DNA of 64,000 nucleotides from Verrucomicrobia bacterium UBA7008 (GTDB taxonomy: Bacteria > Verrucomicrobiota > Kiritimatiellia > RFP12 > UBA1067), in assembly GCA_002449695.1 (NCBI GenBank), contig DJXI01000029.1, positions 29,521 through 93,520 of the forward strand, written 5' to 3'. Of the stretch, positions 59,939-64,000 are shown piece by piece (the stretch's first letter is position 1; every line of letters starts with the position of its first letter). Made by a program: the position numbers and the translations under genes. Below the pieces are notes generated by a model, which made no database searches, was not told the DNA's origin, and was given only the letters and a program-made list of their open reading frames with translations.

Positions 59939-62506
59939 ATGAGAACAGGATTGCTGCTGCTGGCGGCGCTGCAGATGACCGTGTGCGGGGCGGAAACCGC
60001 CCTCGAGCCCGTGATGTGGGCGGACGTCCCGGACGTCGCGCCGCTCAGGGTCGGCGACACGTACTACATGGTTTCGACCACCATGCACTTCAACCCCGGC
60101 ATTCCCGTGATGGCGTCGAAGGACCTCGTCAACTGGCAGACGGTCAGCTACTGCTATCCGACGATCGAGGACCGCGCGCAGGACCGGCTGGAGAACGGCG
60201 CGAACGACTACGGCCTCGGCACCTGGGCGTCGTCGATCCGCTACAACGCGGCGGACGGCTTCTTCTACGTGACGAGCTTCAACAACAAGGTGAACGCGAC
60301 GTATCTCTTCCGCACGAAGGATCCGACGAAGGCCGGCTGGGAGTTCTTCCGCCTCGCGCCGAAGCAGTACGACGAGTCGCTCTGGATCGAGGACGGCCGG
60401 TTCTACGTCTTCGCGACCGTGCCGGGGCGGCCGTACAAGGTGCGCCTGACCGAGATGAAGAGCGACTTCTCCGGATTCGTCGACGGCGGACGGATCATCC
60501 TCGACAACGTGACCGACTGCGCCGGCGGCACCGGGCTCGGCGAGGGCACGCAGGTGTTCAAGCGCGACGGCTGGTACTATCTCGTCAACATCGGCTGGCC
60601 GAAGGGCTCGTGCCGCTGCGTGATCGTCCACCGTTCGCGCAACATCGACGGACCGTGGGAGGGCCGCATCGTCTTTGCGCGCGAGGGCATCGCGCAGGGT
60701 TCGTTCATCGACCGCCCGGACGGCCGCTGGGTCGCCGTCCTCTTCGGCGACCGCGGCGCGGTCGGGCGCATCCCGTACATCCTCGAGACGGAATGGGTCG
60801 ACGGCTGGCCCGTCGTGCAGCCGCGCGAGGTCCGGGACGCGGCGGGCCGCACGCGCGCGGCGGTGCCGGGCTGCGTCGCGAGCGACGAGTTTGACGGTGC
60901 GTCGCTCGGCCTTCAATGGCAGTGGAACCACAATCCGGACGACGCCAACTGGTCGCTTTCCGAACGTTCCGGCTTCCTGCGCATCCGCGCCGGGCGCGTC
61001 GACGGCGATCTCCTCCAGGCGCGCAACACGCTCACGCAGCGCACGTTCGGCCCGGCGTGCGAAGGCGAGACGTGCCTGGACGTCGCGGGGCTGAAGGAAG
61101 GCGATGTCGCGGGGCTCACGCTCCTTCAGCGGCTCTACGCTCTCGCCGCGGTCCGAGTGCGCGGCGGCAGGAAGGAGCTCGTCCTCTGGTCGCCCGATGT
61201 CGTGCCGACGCGCGACAAGCAGAACGTCCGCGTCAACCGCGCGGTGCGCGAGCGGCAGAAGGTCGCGCTGCCCGACGGCGCGACGAAGGTGTGGCTCAAG
61301 GCGGTGTGCGACTTCACGCCCGGGAAGGCGCGCGTCTATTCGGGCATCCCGGCGGCGACCGACAAGGGGCAGTTCTGGTACTCGTTCGACGGCCGGGCGT
61401 GGGTGCCGTTCGGCGACGCGTTCGACCTCGTGTACACCATGCCGCACTTCATCGGCTACCGGTTCGGCCTCTGCTGCTTCTCGACGACCGCCGCGGGCGT
61501 CGGCGGCTTCGCCGACTTCGACTACCTGCGCGTCGCGCCGCGCGCGGACGCGCCGCTCACGTCCGACGGCACCAACCCGATCGTGAAGACGCGCTTCACG
61601 CCCGATCCCGCGGCCGTCGTCGACGGCGACTGGCTCTACGTCTTCTCCGGCCACGACGAGCCGGACGCGCGCGGGTACACGATGCGCGACTGGGGCGTCA
61701 TCCGCACGAAGGATCTCCGGACCTGGGAGGACCTCGGCCCGGTGATGACGCCGGCGGTGTTCAAGTGGGCGCTCGGCGACAACCGCGCGTGGGCGTCGCA
61801 GGCGATCAAACGCAACGGGAAGTGGTACTGGTATGTGGCCGTCTACGGGCTCAACCCGCGCGGCGACTCGATCGGCGTCGCGGTCGCGGACCGCCCCGAA
61901 GGGCCGTGGACCGATCCGATCGGCAAGCCCCTCGTCGGGCCCGGCGCGGGCTACATCGACCCGTCCGTCTTCATCGACGACGACGGCCAGGCGTATCTCT
62001 TCTGGGGCAACTGCGGCGGCACGCCCGGCTGCTGGTACGCGGAGCTGAAGGAGAACATGGTCGAGCTCGCGGGCGAGGTCAAGCCCGTGCCGGGGCTGAT
62101 GGAGGCGTCGGCGTTCGGCGCGCCGCTCAAGAAAGCGCGCGGCGCGGGGGCGCGCAAGCCGATCGACACGAACTTCGAGGAAGCGCCGTGGATCTACAAG
62201 GTGGGCGACACGTACTACCTCGAATACGCGGCGGGCGGCGTGCCCGAGCACTGGGCCTATTCCACCGCGAAGTCGATCCACGGGCCGTGGACGTACGGCG
62301 GGAAGATCATGGACTGCGCCGAGGGGACGGGCACCATCCACGGCGGCTCCGTCTTCTTCAAGGGGAACTGGTACATGCTCTACCACAACGCGACGCGGCC
62401 CGGCGGCGCGGACTGCCGCCGCTCGGCGTGCATCGAGCGCTACGTGCGCAACGCGGACGGCTCGATCCCCTTCATTCCCGCGACGGCGCGCGGCACGGCG
62501 GACTAG
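59939..62506 (+). CDS. Secreted tandem GH43 enzyme (two catalytic domains)
   Basis: An 855-residue protein with a signal peptide (1-18, CGA-ET). The first GH43 five-blade propeller (about 22-320) starts with VPDVAPLRVGDTYYMVST, whose Asp is the likely base. A lectin-like beta-sandwich follows (about 325-535). A second GH43 propeller (about 548-850) contains FTPDPAAVVDGDWLYVFSGHD, GYIDPSVFIDDDGQAYLFWG and NFEEAPWIYKVGDTYYLEYA. GH43 enzymes remove arabinofuranose or xylose; two domains in one chain suggest two linkages of an arabinoxylan- or arabinan-like polymer. GGAG precedes the ATG. It ends in a CTAG shared with the convergent GT2 gene. Confidence 0.88.
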   Translation: MRTGLLLLAALQMTVCGAETALEPVMWADVPDVAPLRVGDTYYMVSTTMHFNPGIPVMASKDLVNWQTVSYCYPTIEDRAQDRLENGANDYGLGTWASSIRYNAADGFFYVTSFNNKVNATYLFRTKDPTKAGWEFFRLAPKQYDESLWIEDGRFYVFATVPGRPYKVRLTEMKSDFSGFVDGGRIILDNVTDCAGGTGLGEGTQVFKRDGWYYLVNIGWPKGSCRCVIVHRSRNIDGPWEGRIVFAREGIAQGSFIDRPDGRWVAVLFGDRGAVGRIPYILETEWVDGWPVVQPREVRDAAGRTRAAVPGCVASDEFDGASLGLQWQWNHNPDDANWSLSERSGFLRIRAGRVDGDLLQARNTLTQRTFGPACEGETCLDVAGLKEGDVAGLTLLQRLYALAAVRVRGGRKELVLWSPDVVPTRDKQNVRVNRAVRERQKVALPDGATKVWLKAVCDFTPGKARVYSGIPAATDKGQFWYSFDGRAWVPFGDAFDLVYTMPHFIGYRFGLCCFSTTAAGVGGFADFDYLRVAPRADAPLTSDGTNPIVKTRFTPDPAAVVDGDWLYVFSGHDEPDARGYTMRDWGVIRTKDLRTWEDLGPVMTPAVFKWALGDNRAWASQAIKRNGKWYWYVAVYGLNPRGDSIGVAVADRPEGPWTDPIGKPLVGPGAGYIDPSVFIDDDGQAYLFWGNCGGTPGCWYAELKENMVELAGEVKPVPGLMEASAFGAPLKKARGAGARKPIDTNFEEAPWIYKVGDTYYLEYAAGGVPEHWAYSTAKSIHGPWTYGGKIMDCAEGTGTIHGGSVFFKGNWYMLYHNATRPGGADCRRSACIERYVRNADGSIPFIPATARGTAD

Positions 62507-63294
62507 CGCGCCGCGCCGAGGTGGCGGAGGAATTCCAGCCGCCCGAGGAACTGGCTCGCGGCGTAGTAGCGCCGGATCGTCCCGCCCGCGAGCGCGTTGA
62601 GCCGTTCGCGTTCGCGGCGGATTTCGCGCTTGTACGCCCAGTGCTTCGCGGTGCCCGGCAGCGAGCGGATGAGCCCCGCCGCGCCCGGCGTGTAGTTGTA
62701 GAGAACTTCGGGGAGGCACCGCACCTTCTCGGCGCGGATCGCGCATTCGCAGAGGAACGGCGCGTCCTCGTAGATGAACAGCCGCTCGTTGAAGCGGATC
62801 TGCCACCGCTCCAGGAAGTCGCGGCGGAAGGCGTGGCGCCAGACGCTGCCGGGCTCGCGGTTTTTCCAGAGCGAGCCGCCGCAGAGACGGCGCGCGACGT
62901 CGCGCCACGAATAGCCGATGTAGGCCGGCAGGAATGCCGCGCGGATCGCCGCGTTGCCGTCGAGGTTGTAGTCGCGCTTGAGCGGCGCGTCGCTGGAGCC
63001 GAAGATGCAGTAGTCGGCGCGCGACGCGTCCATCAGCGCGAGCGGCCGCGCGAGGAAGCCTTCGCGCACCGTGTCGTCCGCGTCGACGAAAAAGATATAC
63101 TCGCCGCGCGCGCGGTCAAGCCCCCGGTTGCGCGCCCAGCTGACGCCGCGGCCGTCGGGGTCCTCCGACACGATCAGCTCGACGTCCGCGCCCTCGGCCA
63201 GATGCGCGAACGCGAACGCCCGCCGGAGGCTGGCGAGCGTCGCGGGCAGCGTCGTTTCGCTGCGGTGGCTGGGGATGATGACGCTGGCCTTCAG
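62503..63294 (-). CDS. Family 2 glycosyltransferase
   Basis: A 263-residue GT-A enzyme. The N-terminal KASVIIPSHRSETTLPATL is followed by the metal-binding FFVDADDTV (DxD), an acceptor region FNERLFIYEDAPFL with the catalytic-base ED, and a basic C-terminus. It transfers a sugar to an envelope or exopolysaccharide acceptor; the sugars cannot be read. No ATG, GTG or TTG lies at a suitable place. The only position that keeps the first beta strand is a CTG at 63292-63294, which overlaps the dehydratase stop by 4 nt (CTGA) just like the many ATGA junctions here. Confidence 0.82.
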   Translation of the reverse strand: MKASVIIPSHRSETTLPATLASLRRAFAFAHLAEGADVELIVSEDPDGRGVSWARNRGLDRARGEYIFFVDADDTVREGFLARPLALMDASRADYCIFGSSDAPLKRDYNLDGNAAIRAAFLPAYIGYSWRDVARRLCGGSLWKNREPGSVWRHAFRRDFLERWQIRFNERLFIYEDAPFLCECAIRAEKVRCLPEVLYNYTPGAAGLIRSLPGTAKHWAYKREIRRERERLNALAGGTIRRYYAASQFLGRLEFLRHLGAAR

Positions 63295-64000
63295 AGCGTC
63301 ACCCCGTCCTTGAAGATGGCGATGCCCTGCGCACCGTTCACCTCGTTCTTCGCCAGCTCCTCGCCCGAGGCGACGCGCAGCACCTTCGCGGCGAACTGCT
63401 CGACGTCGGGATTCGACATCGCGTTCCAGTCGATCCAGTTCGGCTTCGCGGCCGCAAGCGTATCGTTCGTCGCGACCTTCAGCGTCGGGATCACGCAGCC
63501 GAACGGCGTGCCGCGCCCCGTCGTGAAGAGGATCAGGTGCGCGCCCGCCGCCGCGAGCACCGTGGACGCGACGAGGTCGTTGCCCGGGCCCGTCATCAGC
63601 GTGAGCCCGTGCGCCTTCACGCGCTCGCCGTACAGGAGCACGTCCTCCACCGGCGACGTGCCGCCCTTCTGCACGCAGCCGAGCGACTTGTCCTCGAGCG
63701 TCGTGATGCCGCCGGCCTTGTTGCCGGGCGAGGGGTTCTCGTAGCAGACCTGGTTGTGCGACGTGTAGTAGTCCTTGAAGCCGTTGATCATCCGGACGCA
63801 CTTGTCGAAGATCGCCCGCGTGCGGCAGCGCTTCATGAGGAGCGTCTCCGCGCCGAACATCTCCGGCACCTCCGTGAGGATCGTCGAGCCGCCGCGAGCC
63901 GCGAGCCAGTCGCTGAAGCGCCCGACGAGCGGGTTGGCCGTCAGGCCGCTGAAGCCGTCCGAGCCGCCGCACTTGAGGCCGACGACGAGCTCCGACGCCG
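63291..64000 (-). CDS. Altronate/hexarate dehydratase family, C-terminal part (cut by window edge)
   Basis: The minus strand enters the window in frame; the 236 codons visible match the UxaA/GarD C-terminal domain: LKCGGSDGFSGLTANPLVG, ILTEVPEMFGAE, and TTGRGTPFGCVIPTLKVATN. The enzyme dehydrates altronate or a related aldonate in uronate catabolism, consistent with the uronate-targeting enzymes of this genome. The 5' part, including the SAF domain if present, lies outside. It overlaps the following GT2 by 4 nt. Confidence 0.87.
   Translation of the reverse strand, partial: ASELVVGLKCGGSDGFSGLTANPLVGRFSDWLAARGGSTILTEVPEMFGAETLLMKRCRTRAIFDKCVRMINGFKDYYTSHNQVCYENPSPGNKAGGITTLEDKSLGCVQKGGTSPVEDVLLYGERVKAHGLTLMTGPGNDLVASTVLAAAGAHLILFTTGRGTPFGCVIPTLKVATNDTLAAAKPNWIDWNAMSNPDVEQFAAKVLRVASGEELAKNEVNGAQGIAIFKDGVTL

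Overview
The window is GC-rich bacterial chromosome with tightly packed genes, nearly all on the minus strand. Lipid A and LPS-export genes (lpxA, lpxK, an LpxL-type acyltransferase, lptD, lptF) show a diderm, LPS-bearing cell. The mreBCD-mrdA-rodA set indicates a rod or elongating cell. Secreted glycoside hydrolases are abundant, sugar uptake is by a GPH-type permease, no SusC/SusD pair is present, and there are passenger-like beta-strand repeat proteins. By inference this fits a PVC-superphylum, Kiritimatiellota-like carbohydrate degrader, perhaps from the gut. No taxonomic marker in the window settles it.

Layout. 1-5.9 kb: operon trmH-like, VWA protein, gluQ, pncC, LpxL-like acyltransferase, nhaC-like antiporter, DUF486 protein. 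5.9-16.2 kb: elongasome and envelope operon mreB-mreC-mreD-mrdA-rodA-rng-lptD-lpxK. 16.3-18.3 kb: a eukaryote-type glycogen branching enzyme. 18.4-39 kb: a compositionally distinct polysaccharide-utilisation locus. It has a XylR/AraC-type regulator and a six-gene minus-strand set: beta-strand repeat protein, esterase with beta-strand repeats, GH5, one 2203-residue polypeptide joining GH92, FAD-oxidoreductase, GH125 and PL8 domains, GPH permease, and cellobiose phosphorylase GH94. A beta-glucuronidase-like GH2 is divergent. The locus ends in a 560-bp repeat-rich stretch. 39.5-45.5 kb: nfnA-nfnB-CPA2 antiporter/EIIA-mnmE. 45.5-51.9 kb: lptF-lpxA-murF-lacZ-type GH2. 51.9-58.4 kb: GH2 with discoidin domain, glnS, fabF-like. 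58.5-64 kb: a secreted lysozyme-like protein, a REP-bearing gap, a double-GH43 enzyme on the plus strand, a GT2 and the 3' part of an altronate dehydratase gene.

How the genes fit together. The 18-39 kb locus looks like a complete route for a polymer with a beta-1,4-glucan-like backbone and mannose/uronate side chains. Esterase, GH92/GH125, PL8 and GH2 would trim substituents outside the cytoplasm, GH5 would cut the backbone, the permease would import short oligosaccharides and GH94 would phosphorolyse cellobiose. Xanthan or a similar heteropolysaccharide is one candidate; this is inference.

The most notable signals outside annotation are: (1) the four-enzyme fusion, with the PL8 catalytic N/H/Y/R tetrad at canonical 50/9/54 spacing; (2) extended -10 promoters (TGn-TAKACT or TATAAT) exactly 7 nt before ATG at four genes, which predicts leaderless mRNAs; (3) three REP-like hairpins with a fixed GYAG prefix and TTG-TCCT-CAA centre but covarying stems, plus a RAYT-type transposase remnant; (4) palindromic or repetitive DNA inserted in frame inside mnmE, glnS and a lacZ-type gene; (5) degenerate 7-nt tandem repeats at gene edges and inside genes.
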